This document shows positions 43,529 through 52,437 of a DNA stretch of 64,000 nucleotides, piece by piece. The DNA is from Pseudomonas asplenii. Its GTDB lineage: Bacteria > Pseudomonadota > Gammaproteobacteria > Pseudomonadales > Pseudomonadaceae. Both the position numbers and the translations under genes were made by a program. Numbering within the stretch: position 1 is the stretch's first letter; every line of letters begins with the position of its first letter. The DNA is taken from NCBI RefSeq assembly GCF_900105475.1, contig NZ_LT629777.1, forward strand, positions 5,642,001 through 5,706,000, given 5' to 3'. A model generated the notes under the pieces. It was not told where the DNA came from and ran no database searches. It saw nothing but the letters and a program-made list of their open reading frames with translations.

Positions 43529-44482
43529 TCAGCAGTGGCTGATCAGGTGCCTCAACACGGTCTTGAACGTGTCGATCTGCGCTTGGCTGAACTCGGCGAA
43601 GACCTTCTCCTGCTGCGCCTGGGCAATCGCCCAGAGGTCTTCGGTCTGTTCTATACCGGCAGGCGTCAGTCGCACACCGTCATCATCGTTCACCAGTCCC
43701 TTGCGCTTGAGGTTGGCCACGGCCTCATCGATTTCCCGTATCGGCATCGCCACCTCGCGCAACAGCTCGCCAGGGCTCAGCCGGGCGTCGTTCTCCAGCA
43801 CCATCAACATCCGCGCCTCGTTGGTGCGCAGGCCGGTGGACAATTGCCGTGGCTGATAGCCTGATTGGTAGGCGCGCACCGCCTGGGTCATCAGGTAGTA
43901 CAGGTTGTGGCTCAGACGGCCCTGAAAATGGCTGCTCGGCGGTTGGCTTTCGTCACGTCGGGTCATGCGGGTGTGGGGCAACACCATGGAGTAGGCCCCC
44001 TGGTGGTAGAGCAACGGCGAACGACCGAAATCATCGAAGGCGACGACCTTGCCGATCATGATCCAGTGATCACCACCGTCCACCCGTTGATAGTTCTCGC
44101 AATGAAAACACGCCGAACAATCGGCGAACACCGGCGCTCCCCCTGCCCCCGACTCGTACTCGATCCCGGCGAAGCGATCGTCCCGAGGCCGGGCAAAATT
44201 ATTCGACAGGTCGATCTGATCGGCCGCCAGTACGTTGACCGCAAAATGGCTGGCCTGCTCGAACACCTCAAAACTGCTGGAGCGCTTATCGAGACTCCAC
44301 AACACCAGCGGTGGATCCAGGGACACCGAGTTAAAGCTGTTGGCGGTCACACCGACCTGGCGACCGGCGGCGTCGGCGGCGGTCACCACCGTCACTCCCG
44401 TGGCAAAGTTGCCCAGGGCCCGACGAAAGCTTCGAGGATCGAAGGTTGACTCAATCGCGACGCAAGCGCTGTTATCAGACAT
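43529..44482 (-). CDS. p-Hydroxyphenylacetate 3-hydroxylase, reductase component C1 with MarR-like tail
   Basis: 317 residues from the ATG at 44482 (GGGAG upstream). Residues 1-170 are a flavin reductase (FRRALGNFATGVTVVTA, VGVTANSFNSVSLDPPLVLW, NYQRVDGGDHWIMIGKV). The C-terminal half is MarR-like (LSTGLRTNEARMLMVLENDARLSPGELLREV, VNDDDGVRLTPAGIEQTEDL). This two-part build and length match C1 of the Acinetobacter baumannii hydroxylase, where the tail binds 4-hydroxyphenylacetate and relieves autoinhibition of NADH-flavin reduction. It supplies reduced FMN to the adjacent oxygenase, 56 bp upstream in the same direction. Confidence 0.88.
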   Translation of the reverse strand: MSDNSACVAIESTFDPRSFRRALGNFATGVTVVTAADAAGRQVGVTANSFNSVSLDPPLVLWSLDKRSSSFEVFEQASHFAVNVLAADQIDLSNNFARPRDDRFAGIEYESGAGGAPVFADCSACFHCENYQRVDGGDHWIMIGKVVAFDDFGRSPLLYHQGAYSMVLPHTRMTRRDESQPPSSHFQGRLSHNLYYLMTQAVRAYQSGYQPRQLSTGLRTNEARMLMVLENDARLSPGELLREVAMPIREIDEAVANLKRKGLVNDDDGVRLTPAGIEQTEDLWAIAQAQQEKVFAEFSQAQIDTFKTVLRHLISHC

Positions 44483-44538
44483 GCAAGACTCCCGGACGGC
44501 TTCAGATGCCGTCCTGATTGTTGTTATCGAAAGCGGGT

Positions 44539-45708
44539 TCAAATCATGCTCGGATCGGGCTCCAGGCCCATCAGCTCACGGCCGAGGATCTGCGCGCAGA
44601 CGTCGTAGTCGGTATAGGCATGGGCGCCGGTCATGTGTGCATCGCGGAACAAGCGCTGCATTTCATTGTGTTCGAACCAGGCGTTGCCGCCGGCGGCCTC
44701 GAACAGACGGTCCACTGCCTGAATGCACATCCTGGTCGCGTAAGCCTGGTTGGTGCGCCAGAACGCCAGGGTTTCGCGGCTTGGATAACGCTGCTGCTCA
44801 CTGTGTTCCGCGTGTTCCACCCAGGTCTTCTCCAGAAAGGCACGCGCGGCGGCTACCTGGTGCGTCGACTCGGCCAGCCGCATCAGCGCCGGGGTTGCCG
44901 CACCGACGGCCGCACCGGTGTAGGCCCGCACTCGGGTTTTGGTCTTTTCGCGAAAGACTTCGAGCATCCGTTCGGCGACGCCCAGGCTCACGGTGGAAAA
45001 GCCACTGGCAAAATAGGGACGGTACGGCGAGTAGAAAACCTTGCTGTCCGGGTAGAGCCCAAAGCCTGCGGACTTGCCCTCCATCATGTCCTTGGCCTTT
45101 TGAATACGATGCTCTGGCACCCATGCCTGGTCGATGATCAAGGTCTTGGTACCACTGCCTTTCATGCCGGCGGCAAACCAGTCATCACGGATCTGATAGT
45201 CACTGCGCGGCAGCACCGCAAAGCAGTAATCCTGAGAGCCTTGGGCATTGTGGCGACGGAAACCGACAATCGCCCATTCGGCATGGTCACAACCACTGCT
45301 CCAGCCCATCTCACCACTGAACAGCACGCCACCTTCAACTTCCTCGGTGCGCCCAAAGGGGGCAATGCTGCTGCTGGCCGTGGCATTCGGATTCGTGCCC
45401 CAGACTTCCTGCTGCAGTTTGGCCGAGAACAGCGCCAGTTGATGGCTGTGGGTACACAGCAGACTCATGGCCCAGGCGGTACTGGCACAGGCCCCTGCGA
45501 GCAAGGCGATGCAGTCGGCAAACTGTGGCAGTGACAATTCCATCCCACCGAACGCTTTCGGCTGAAAGGCCCGATGCAGGCCGATGCTCTTGAGTAGCGC
45601 GATATTCTCGTCAGGCACCTTGCGCTCCTGCTCGGCCAGAAAGGCATTGGCAGCAATCGTCGGCAGAATGGACTTGAGGTCTTCGAGAAGCGGATTTGGC
45701 TTTTTCAT
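44539..45708 (-). CDS. p-Hydroxyphenylacetate 3-hydroxylase, oxygenase component C2
   Basis: 389 residues, acyl-CoA-dehydrogenase fold (group D flavin monooxygenase). Blocks such as VPDENIALLKSIGLHRAFQPK, ATASSSIAPFG, WSSGCDHAEWAIVGF, KAKDMMEGKSAGFGLYPDSK and DAHMTGAHAYTDYDVCAQILGRELMG agree almost exactly with the remembered A. baumannii C2 protein, which hydroxylates 4-hydroxyphenylacetate to homoprotocatechuate. The A. baumannii N-terminal extension of about 30 residues is absent. It feeds the hpa meta-cleavage operon at 25.5-32.8 kb and takes the place of HpaB, which is not in the window. Confidence 0.92.
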   Translation of the reverse strand: MKKPNPLLEDLKSILPTIAANAFLAEQERKVPDENIALLKSIGLHRAFQPKAFGGMELSLPQFADCIALLAGACASTAWAMSLLCTHSHQLALFSAKLQQEVWGTNPNATASSSIAPFGRTEEVEGGVLFSGEMGWSSGCDHAEWAIVGFRRHNAQGSQDYCFAVLPRSDYQIRDDWFAAGMKGSGTKTLIIDQAWVPEHRIQKAKDMMEGKSAGFGLYPDSKVFYSPYRPYFASGFSTVSLGVAERMLEVFREKTKTRVRAYTGAAVGAATPALMRLAESTHQVAAARAFLEKTWVEHAEHSEQQRYPSRETLAFWRTNQAYATRMCIQAVDRLFEAAGGNAWFEHNEMQRLFRDAHMTGAHAYTDYDVCAQILGRELMGLEPDPSMI

Positions 45709-45969
45709 GGATGGCCCTGCTTATTATTGGATATCCAGACCACGCTCGATATCGAGCCGTGGTGCCGGATGCAGGGCCAGTATGGAGCGCGCTCTCCGGG
45801 CGGTGAATGCACCTTCCAGAGCCAAGATTGTACTTTTCAAAGGCCGGACCCAGCCGTTTCTCAACGGCGCTGGCAGTCACAGACATAACGCCCGGCAGCC
45901 ACAGTCAAGCCCGCTCAGCCCCTGCGGATTAACCTTGGTTTTTTCTTTGTTCGCGATCAGGAATCCCTC
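45709..45969. promoter_or_regulatory. Divergent control region between the hydroxylase and feaB-like genes
   Basis: 261 bp. A 12-bp perfect palindrome, CTCGATATCGAG (45745-45756), is flanked by imperfect CCACG/CCGTGG extensions, 37 bp before the oxygenase start. It is a candidate site for an AraC- or TetR-type regulator. CAGGAATCCCTC before 45970 is the ribosome site of the feaB-like gene. No ORF seen. Confidence 0.4.
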
Positions 45970-47457
45970 ATGAGCGATATTGCCCTGCTGCCTCAAGTCG
46001 AAGCCTTTCTCAGCCGCCACCATGCCCTGTTCATCGACGGTGGCTACGTGCAGAGCCACGCCAACCGAACGCTGGAGGTGATCAACCCGGCCACCGGACA
46101 GGTTATCGCCCACGTCGCCGATGCGGACTCGGCCGACATCGATACCGCCGTGGCGTCGGCTCGCCGCGGCTTCAAACAGTGGTCCCAGGTAACACCCGCG
46201 ACACGCGGCAACGTGCTATTCAAACTGGCTGAGCTGCTGGAACAACACCGCGAAGAACTGGCGCAGATCGAAACCTGCCAGTCCGGCAAGATCATCCAGA
46301 TTTCCCGTGCCTTTGAAGTCGACCAGGCCGCCCACTTCCTGCGTTACTACGCCGGCTGGGCGAGCAAGATCAGCGGGCAGACCATCACCCCCTCACTGCC
46401 CTCCTTCGCGGGCGAACGCTACACCGCGTTCACCCTGCGCGAGCCGATCGGAGTGGTGGTCGGCATCGTGCCGTGGAATTTCTCGACGATGATCGCCCTG
46501 TGGAAACTCGCCTCGGCGCTGGTAACCGGTTGCAGCATCATCATCAAACCCAGTGAATTCACGCCGCTGACCATCCTGCGCATTGCCGAACTGGCGGTTG
46601 AGGCCGGCCTTCCCGCCGGCGCATTGAACGTATTGACCGGTGGCGGCCTGGTGGGCAAAGGCCTGATCGAACACCCGGGCACCAACAAGGTGTCGTTTAC
46701 CGGCTCGGTGCCGACCGGCATTGCCGTGGGCCAGAGTGCCATGGGCGCCGGGCTGACCCGGGCGACCCTTGAACTGGGCGGGAAAAACGCCGCCGGCTTC
46801 CTGCCCGATGTGGACCTGGACAAGGCCGTCAACGGCATTATCGAAGCCGGCTTCCTGCACTCGGGACAAATCTGCGCCGCGGCCGAGCGTTTCTTTGTTC
46901 ATCGCTCGCAGATCGAGGCCGTCATGGCCAAGCTGGCCCAACGCTTGAGCGGGCTGAACATCGGCTCGCCCCTGGACGAACGCACCGAATTCGGCCCGGT
47001 CACCAACCGCCAGCATCAGCTCAAGCTCGGAGAATTTTTTGCCAAGGCCCGCGCTGAAAACAACACGATCGTTCACGGTGGCAACCTGATCGACCGCCCG
47101 GGCTGTTACGTCGAACCGACAATCATCCTCGCCAACACCGTCCACGACACCTTGCTCAACGAAGAGACCTTCGGCCCGATCGCCACGTTCCTCCCCTACG
47201 ACACCGAAGAAGAACTCTTGTCGCTGATGAACAGCACGCCGTATGGCTTGAGCGCCAGCCTCTGGACCAACGACCTGGGCAAAGCCCTGCGCATGGTGCC
47301 GGCCATCGAAGCCGGAACGGTGTGGGTGAACATGCACACCCTGTTGGATCCAGCGGTGCCGTTTGGCGGCAGTAAATCCTCCGGGGTGGGCCGCGAGTTC
47401 GGTAGCGCTTTCATTGACGATTACACCGAGCTGAAATCGGTGATGATTCGTTACTAA
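45970..47457 (+). CDS. feaB: FeaB-like phenylacetaldehyde / 4-hydroxyphenylacetaldehyde dehydrogenase
   Basis: 495 residues, NAD-dependent aldehyde dehydrogenase. The start (QVEAFLSRHHALFIDG), the RAFEVDQ segment and the ending ELKSVMIRY are close to E. coli FeaB. Catalytic Glu in LELGGKNAAG, Cys in HSGQICAAAERF. Oxidises the aldehyde from an aromatic amine to the arylacetic acid, here probably 4-hydroxyphenylacetate. Divergent from the C1/C2 hydroxylase genes, which would use its product. Confidence 0.85.
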   Translation: MSDIALLPQVEAFLSRHHALFIDGGYVQSHANRTLEVINPATGQVIAHVADADSADIDTAVASARRGFKQWSQVTPATRGNVLFKLAELLEQHREELAQIETCQSGKIIQISRAFEVDQAAHFLRYYAGWASKISGQTITPSLPSFAGERYTAFTLREPIGVVVGIVPWNFSTMIALWKLASALVTGCSIIIKPSEFTPLTILRIAELAVEAGLPAGALNVLTGGGLVGKGLIEHPGTNKVSFTGSVPTGIAVGQSAMGAGLTRATLELGGKNAAGFLPDVDLDKAVNGIIEAGFLHSGQICAAAERFFVHRSQIEAVMAKLAQRLSGLNIGSPLDERTEFGPVTNRQHQLKLGEFFAKARAENNTIVHGGNLIDRPGCYVEPTIILANTVHDTLLNEETFGPIATFLPYDTEEELLSLMNSTPYGLSASLWTNDLGKALRMVPAIEAGTVWVNMHTLLDPAVPFGGSKSSGVGREFGSAFIDDYTELKSVMIRY

Positions 47458-47469
47458 TAAACTCTCAAA

Positions 47470-47564
47470 ATGGATCCAAAAAATAAGAATCGCCCGATAA
47501 TCGCCCAAAATATAGCCATTTAAAGATTGACTCTCTACTAAATCTCCAACCTAATGGATCCAAT
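47470..47564 (+). promoter_or_regulatory. Two VanO-like operators upstream of vanA
   Basis: AATGGATCCAAAAAATAA (core ATGGATCCAA at 47470) and AATGGATCCAATAAATAA (core at 47554-47564) are near-identical direct copies 84 bp apart. The core matches 11 of 12 bases of the Caulobacter VanR operator ATTGGATCCAAT. VanR here is a GntR-family protein encoded downstream of vanB. The 84-bp spacing is eight helical turns and would suit looping or cooperative binding. Confidence 0.7.
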
Positions 47565-47597
47565 AAATAACAATAAACCGTTGCCTGGAGAGTCGTC

Positions 47598-48659
47598 ATG
47601 TACCCCAAGAACACTTGGTATGTTGCCTGCACCCCCGATGAAATCGCGCAAAAGCCGCTGGGCCGGCAGATCTGCGGTGAAAAGATGGTGTTTTACCTTG
47701 GCCAGGAAGGTGCAGTGATGGCTGTCGAGGACTTCTGCCCTCACCGCGGTGCGCCTCTGTCGCTGGGTTATGTCGAAAACGGCAACCTGGTCTGCGGCTA
47801 TCACGGTCTGGTCATGGGGGGCGACGGCAAGACCGTGGCCATGCCTGGCCAGCGGGTACGGGGCTTTCCCTGCAACAAGACTTTTGCCGCCGTGGAGCGC
47901 TACGGCTTTATCTGGGTCTGGCCAGGGGATCAGGCCCTGGCCGACCCGGCACTGATCCCTCATCTGGAGTGGGCCGTGAGCGACCAGTGGGCCTATGGCG
48001 GCGGCCTGTTTGAAATCCAGTGCGATTACCGCCTGATGATCGACAACCTGATGGACCTGACCCACGAAACCTACGTCCACGCCTCCAGCATCGGCCAGAA
48101 GGAAATCGACGAGGCACCGCCCGTGACCACGGTCGATGGCGACGAAGTGGTGACTGCGCGGTACATGGAAAACATCATGGCCCCACCGTTCTGGCGCATG
48201 GCCCTGCGCGGCAATCATCTGGCCGATGACGTACCGGTGGACCGCTGGCAGATCTGCCGCTTCACGCCGCCCAGCCATGTGCTGATCGAAGTCGGCGTGG
48301 CCCATGCCGGCAAAGGCGGCTACCACGCAGCCCCCGAGCACAAGGCGGCGAGCATCGTGGTTGACTTCATCACCCCGCAGACCGAGACGTCGATCTGGTA
48401 TTTCTGGGGCATGGCGCGCAGCTTCAATCCCCACGACCAGGCCCTGACCGAGAGCATTCGCGAAGGCCAGGGGAAAATTTTCAGTGAAGACCTGGAGATG
48501 CTGGAGCGCCAACAACAGAACCTGCTGGCCCACCCGACGCGCAACCTGCTCAAGCTCAATATCGATGCCGGCGGCGTACAGTCACGCAAGGTTCTGGAGC
48601 GACTGATTGCCCGGGAACGCGGCCTCGAAGTGCAAGCCAATGGCACGACCAACGCCTGA
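47598..48659 (+). CDS. vanA: VanA, vanillate O-demethylase oxygenase subunit
   Basis: 353 residues, Rieske non-haem iron oxygenase. The Rieske centre CPHRGAPLSLGY..CGYHG spans about residues 47-70; the mononuclear iron site is DNLMDLTHETYVH. Demethylates vanillate to protocatechuate and formaldehyde with electrons from VanB. GGAGAGTCGTC precedes the ATG. First gene of vanAB, downstream of the VanO-like sites. Confidence 0.95.
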   Translation: MYPKNTWYVACTPDEIAQKPLGRQICGEKMVFYLGQEGAVMAVEDFCPHRGAPLSLGYVENGNLVCGYHGLVMGGDGKTVAMPGQRVRGFPCNKTFAAVERYGFIWVWPGDQALADPALIPHLEWAVSDQWAYGGGLFEIQCDYRLMIDNLMDLTHETYVHASSIGQKEIDEAPPVTTVDGDEVVTARYMENIMAPPFWRMALRGNHLADDVPVDRWQICRFTPPSHVLIEVGVAHAGKGGYHAAPEHKAASIVVDFITPQTETSIWYFWGMARSFNPHDQALTESIREGQGKIFSEDLEMLERQQQNLLAHPTRNLLKLNIDAGGVQSRKVLERLIARERGLEVQANGTTNA

Positions 48660-48688
48660 ACAGCGCGACAACTCTGCGAGGACTGAAC

Positions 48689-49639
48689 ATGATCGACGTG
48701 GTGGTGGTATCGCGCAACAACGAAGCCCAGGACATTTGCAGCTATGAACTGGCCAGCGTCGATGGCAGCCCGCTACCGGCCTTCAGTGCCGGCGCGCACA
48801 TCGACGTGCACCTGCCGGATGGGCTGATTCGGCAATACTCCCTGTGCAATCACCCGCAAGAACGGCATCGTTACCTGATCGGCGTACTCAAGGACCCCGC
48901 CTCTCGCGGTGGTTCCCACAGCCTGCATGCCCAGATTCACCCGGGTACCCGCTTGACGATCAGCGAACCGCGCAACCTGTTCCCCCTGGCCCCCCAGGCC
49001 CGGCGCAGCCTGCTGTTTGCCGGCGGCATCGGTATTACCCCGATCCTGTGCATGGCCGAGCGCCTGGCGCAGGACGGTGCCGATTTCGAATTGCATTATT
49101 GCGCCCGTACCGAAGAGCGCGCGGCGTTCGTGCAGCGTCTCAAGACGTCCCCCTTTGCCAAGCGGGTGTTCCTGCATTTCGATGAGCAGCCCCATACGGT
49201 ATTGAATACCGCCCAGGTGCTGGCAGGTCCCGACGACAACGTGCACCTGTATGTCTGCGGTCCGGGCGGCTTCATGCAACATGTGCTCGATAGCGCTCGC
49301 GCCCTGGGTTGGCAGGAGGACTGCCTGCATCGCGAGTATTTCTCGGCGGCGCCGGTGGACAGCAACCTGGATGGGGGCTTTTCGGTGAAGCTCAACAGCA
49401 GCGGTCAGGTCTTCGAAATACCCGCCGACAAAACGGTGGTCCAGGTCCTGGAAAGCCACGGTATCGAGATCGCCGTGTCGTGCGAGCAAGGGATTTGCGG
49501 CACTTGCCTGACCCGTGTGCTGGAAGGGATACCGGAACACCGCGACCTGTTCCTCACCGAGCAGGAACAGGCCCTCAACGACCAGTTCACACCCTGCTGC
49601 TCACGCGCGAAAACCCCACTGCTGGTGCTGGACCTCTGA
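48689..49639 (+). CDS. vanB: VanB, vanillate O-demethylase reductase subunit
   Basis: 316 residues, class IA oxygenase reductase: flavin domain (RQYSLCNHPQERHRYLIGV), NAD domain (LLFAGGIGITPILCMAERLA), and a C-terminal plant-type [2Fe-2S] ferredoxin (CEQGICGTCLTRVLEG with the fourth Cys in TPCCSRAK). Passes electrons from NADH to VanA. 29 bp after vanA. Confidence 0.95.
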   Translation: MIDVVVVSRNNEAQDICSYELASVDGSPLPAFSAGAHIDVHLPDGLIRQYSLCNHPQERHRYLIGVLKDPASRGGSHSLHAQIHPGTRLTISEPRNLFPLAPQARRSLLFAGGIGITPILCMAERLAQDGADFELHYCARTEERAAFVQRLKTSPFAKRVFLHFDEQPHTVLNTAQVLAGPDDNVHLYVCGPGGFMQHVLDSARALGWQEDCLHREYFSAAPVDSNLDGGFSVKLNSSGQVFEIPADKTVVQVLESHGIEIAVSCEQGICGTCLTRVLEGIPEHRDLFLTEQEQALNDQFTPCCSRAKTPLLVLDL

Positions 49640-49645
49640 CAGGCC

Positions 49646-50359
49646 TCACAGCGTGGGCAAAATAACCTTCATCCGGGCGCTGGCCGTGGCTGAACTGAAG
49701 ATCTCGGCATAACGCAAGGTGGCGTTGGCGTGCTCGCGCATGATCGCTTCGGCCCGCGCGCCCTGGCGATTGACCAGGGCATCAAAGGCCGAGTGATGCT
49801 GCATGTGGGCAAAACTGAAGCGCCGGTATTCACGGACCATGTCCTCGCGATCCACCGCCAGTGCGGTCACTGAGGCGAACGGCAGGTGATCGTTGCGGGC
49901 CAGCGCATCGGCGATCGCCGGGTTGTGGCTGCCCTCAATGATGACGCGGTGAAACCGCATGTTCAGGTCGTGATAGAGCTCAAGGTCGTCCTCGGTCACA
50001 TAACCCTTTTCGAACAGCTGATCGCCCTCGACCAGGCAGCGCTCAAGCGTCGCACGCGCCTCATCGGACAACCCCCGCTCGGCGGTTTGACGCGCAGCCA
50101 GGCCCTCCAGCACGCCACGTACTTCGAGAGCCCCGGCAATCTCATCCGCGCTGACCGAGCGCACCTGATACCCACGCCCGCCAGAAGGCACCAACAGCCC
50201 TTCCTGCTGCAGCGTACGGAACGCCATGCGCACCGGCATGCGCGACACGCCGAACAACTGCGCCGTGGGAATCTCCATCAGCCGCTCGCCTGCCGCCAGC
50301 TCACCGCTGGCGATCATTTTACGCAGTGCCACCAGCACCAATTGACCGGGCTTACTCAT
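49646..50359 (-). CDS. vanR: VanR, GntR-family repressor of vanAB
   Basis: 237 residues: GntR winged helix (AGERLMEIPTAQLFGVSRMPVRMAFRTLQQEGLLV) and a FadR-type FCD ligand domain (ALEVRGVLEGLAARQTAERGL; LYHDLNMRFHRVIIEGSHN). Convergent with vanB, only 6 bp between the stops. Family knowledge: VanR is released from its operator by vanillate. Its likely sites are the two GGATCC palindromes before vanA. Confidence 0.88.
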   Translation of the reverse strand: MSKPGQLVLVALRKMIASGELAAGERLMEIPTAQLFGVSRMPVRMAFRTLQQEGLLVPSGGRGYQVRSVSADEIAGALEVRGVLEGLAARQTAERGLSDEARATLERCLVEGDQLFEKGYVTEDDLELYHDLNMRFHRVIIEGSHNPAIADALARNDHLPFASVTALAVDREDMVREYRRFSFAHMQHHSAFDALVNRQGARAEAIMREHANATLRYAEIFSSATASARMKVILPTL

Positions 50360-50448
50360 CCAGGCAACTTCCAGAAACGTGATTCGCCATAGTACCGCAA
50401 GCGTCCGCCCCCGTCAGACGAACGCCCGCATGGCGTATGTCCCGTCTA

Positions 50449-52332
50449 TCAGGGCCTGGGCTGTGCACGCAGCATCGTGGCGTCTTCACCGCGATACAGC
50501 GCCTCGACCCTGGCTGCACGCCACTGCAATACCGCACGCTGGTTGATCGACCCCTTGTCGGTAATTTCCCCTCGATCGATGGACGCCGGTTCCTCCAGCA
50601 GGACAATCCATTCCAAACGACTGGCACTGCCGGTCGCTTCGCGGTTGAGTCGCTGCAACCAGTCGCCGAACCACTGGCGTACCGGCGCGCTGAGCAACAC
50701 ATCGGCATCGCTGGCGTCCGCGCTCAAGCCCGCCAGGCGGCGACACTCGTGAAGTCTCGGGAACACCAGGGCCCCCAGGCATTCGCGATCCGGTGCGGCA
50801 ATCACCAGGTCCTGAACGTAAGGCGAACCTTCAAGCACCGCACGATTGCGCATCGGACCGACGCTGACAAACACCCCGGAGGACAACTTGAAGTCCTCGG
50901 CAATGCGCCCATCGAACATCAGCCCCAGTTGCGGCTGATGCGGATCGACGAGCTTGATCGCATCACCTGAACAGTAGAATCCCTCCTCGTCGAATACCTC
51001 GGCGGTTTGCCGAGGCGCCCGCCAGTAGCCCGGCATGATGTGCGGCCCACGAAAACGCGCTTCGAACTTGCCGTCGACCGGTACCAGACGCACCTCACAG
51101 CCCGGTGCGGGCAAACCGATATAACCGGCCATGGACAACGGCCCGGTGGTGAAGGTGCAGGAGGGTGCCGCTTCGGTCATGCCCAGCCCGGCCATCATGC
51201 GGATACGTTCGCCACAGTGCTGTTCGGCGACGCGGTCGAGGCGGTCCCAGACACTCTGCGAAAGGCCGGCAGCGGCGAAGAAAAACAGCTTCATCCGGGC
51301 AAAAAAACGCTCGCGCAACTCGGCGTCCTGCTCCAGGGCATTGACCAACTCTTCCCAGCCCCTGGGCACCGTCAGATAGGCCGTGGGCGAAATGTCCTTG
51401 AGGTTGCGCAGGGTCTCGGCAAACCCCTGGGGCGTGGGCTTGCCAGCGTCCAGGTAAAAGGTGCCACCGTTGTAGAGCACGATGCCGACGTTGTGGCTGC
51501 CGCCGAAGGTGTGGTTCCACGGTAGCCAGTCCACCAGCACCGGCGGTTCCTCACCGAACACCGGAAACGTCTGCAGGAGCATTTGCTGGTTGGCGCAGAG
51601 CATCCGCTGGGTGGTGATGACCGCCTTGGGCAATTGGGTCGACCCCGAGGTGAACAGAAATTTGGCAATGCTGTCGGGGCCGGTGGCCTCGAATGCCCGG
51701 TCGGCTACGGAGCCGCCCGGGGTTTGCAGCAGGCTGGCGAAGCTGACGCGGGTACGCCCGGGCACCTCGCCGCGCACACTGATCAGCGGCGTCTCGGCCG
51801 GCAATACTGCGTCGATTGCACGCTGGTAGGCTGCTGCATCGTTGACGAACACCAGCCCCGGTTGCAGCAGGTCACACACATGCCGCAGCTTGGCAAAATC
51901 CTGGGACAACAAGGCATACGCCGGCGATACCGGGCAATAAGGAATGCCGGCGTACATGGCGCCAAAGGCGACCTGCAGATGCTCGATGTCGTTGCCCGAC
52001 AGCAGCACCAGCGGCTTATCCGCCGACAGCCCATAGCCAAGCAGGCTCTGGGCGATCGCCCGCACACTGTCGAGCATCTGCCCGTAGCTGACGCGGCGCC
52101 AGCCACCGTCGGCCTGGCGCTCGGCAATAAACGTCTGTTCGGGACGCACCTGGGCCCAATGCACCAGGCGATCGAGCAAACGCGCAGGCAGTTCGGCCAG
52201 TGGTTCCAGGGAGCGCATGTGCAGCACGCCCTGTGCTTCAGTGACCTGCACCGGCGCATGACCGATGGACACCTCGCGGTATCGCGGTGCCTGCTGTTCG
52301 GACTGGGGTTGTGCTCTGAATTCGGAACTCAC
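50449..52332 (-). CDS. fcs: Fcs, feruloyl-CoA synthetase
   Basis: About 627 residues, ANL adenylate-forming family. AMP-binding motif FLFTSGSTQLPKAVITTQ; feruloyl-CoA synthetase hallmarks include PVLVDWLPWNHTFGGSHNVG. Activates ferulate and other hydroxycinnamates with ATP and CoA. The ATG at 52347 lies within a GGAGGAG tract six bases before a GTG at 52332, which is a better start (VSSEFRAQ). Third gene of the ech-vdh-fcs operon; 105 bp separate it from vdh. Confidence 0.92.
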   Translation of the reverse strand: MSSEFRAQPQSEQQAPRYREVSIGHAPVQVTEAQGVLHMRSLEPLAELPARLLDRLVHWAQVRPEQTFIAERQADGGWRRVSYGQMLDSVRAIAQSLLGYGLSADKPLVLLSGNDIEHLQVAFGAMYAGIPYCPVSPAYALLSQDFAKLRHVCDLLQPGLVFVNDAAAYQRAIDAVLPAETPLISVRGEVPGRTRVSFASLLQTPGGSVADRAFEATGPDSIAKFLFTSGSTQLPKAVITTQRMLCANQQMLLQTFPVFGEEPPVLVDWLPWNHTFGGSHNVGIVLYNGGTFYLDAGKPTPQGFAETLRNLKDISPTAYLTVPRGWEELVNALEQDAELRERFFARMKLFFFAAAGLSQSVWDRLDRVAEQHCGERIRMMAGLGMTEAAPSCTFTTGPLSMAGYIGLPAPGCEVRLVPVDGKFEARFRGPHIMPGYWRAPRQTAEVFDEEGFYCSGDAIKLVDPHQPQLGLMFDGRIAEDFKLSSGVFVSVGPMRNRAVLEGSPYVQDLVIAAPDRECLGALVFPRLHECRRLAGLSADASDADVLLSAPVRQWFGDWLQRLNREATGSASRLEWIVLLEEPASIDRGEITDKGSINQRAVLQWRAARVEALYRGEDATMLRAQPRP

Positions 52333-52437
52333 GGGGATCTCCTCCATCCAGCCACGCCGACGGCCGCCCTGGGGGCAACACCTGGCGCAACCTGGCAGCC
52401 TGAGGCTGCCGTCTTGTTGTGATGTATGCCAGCCGGC

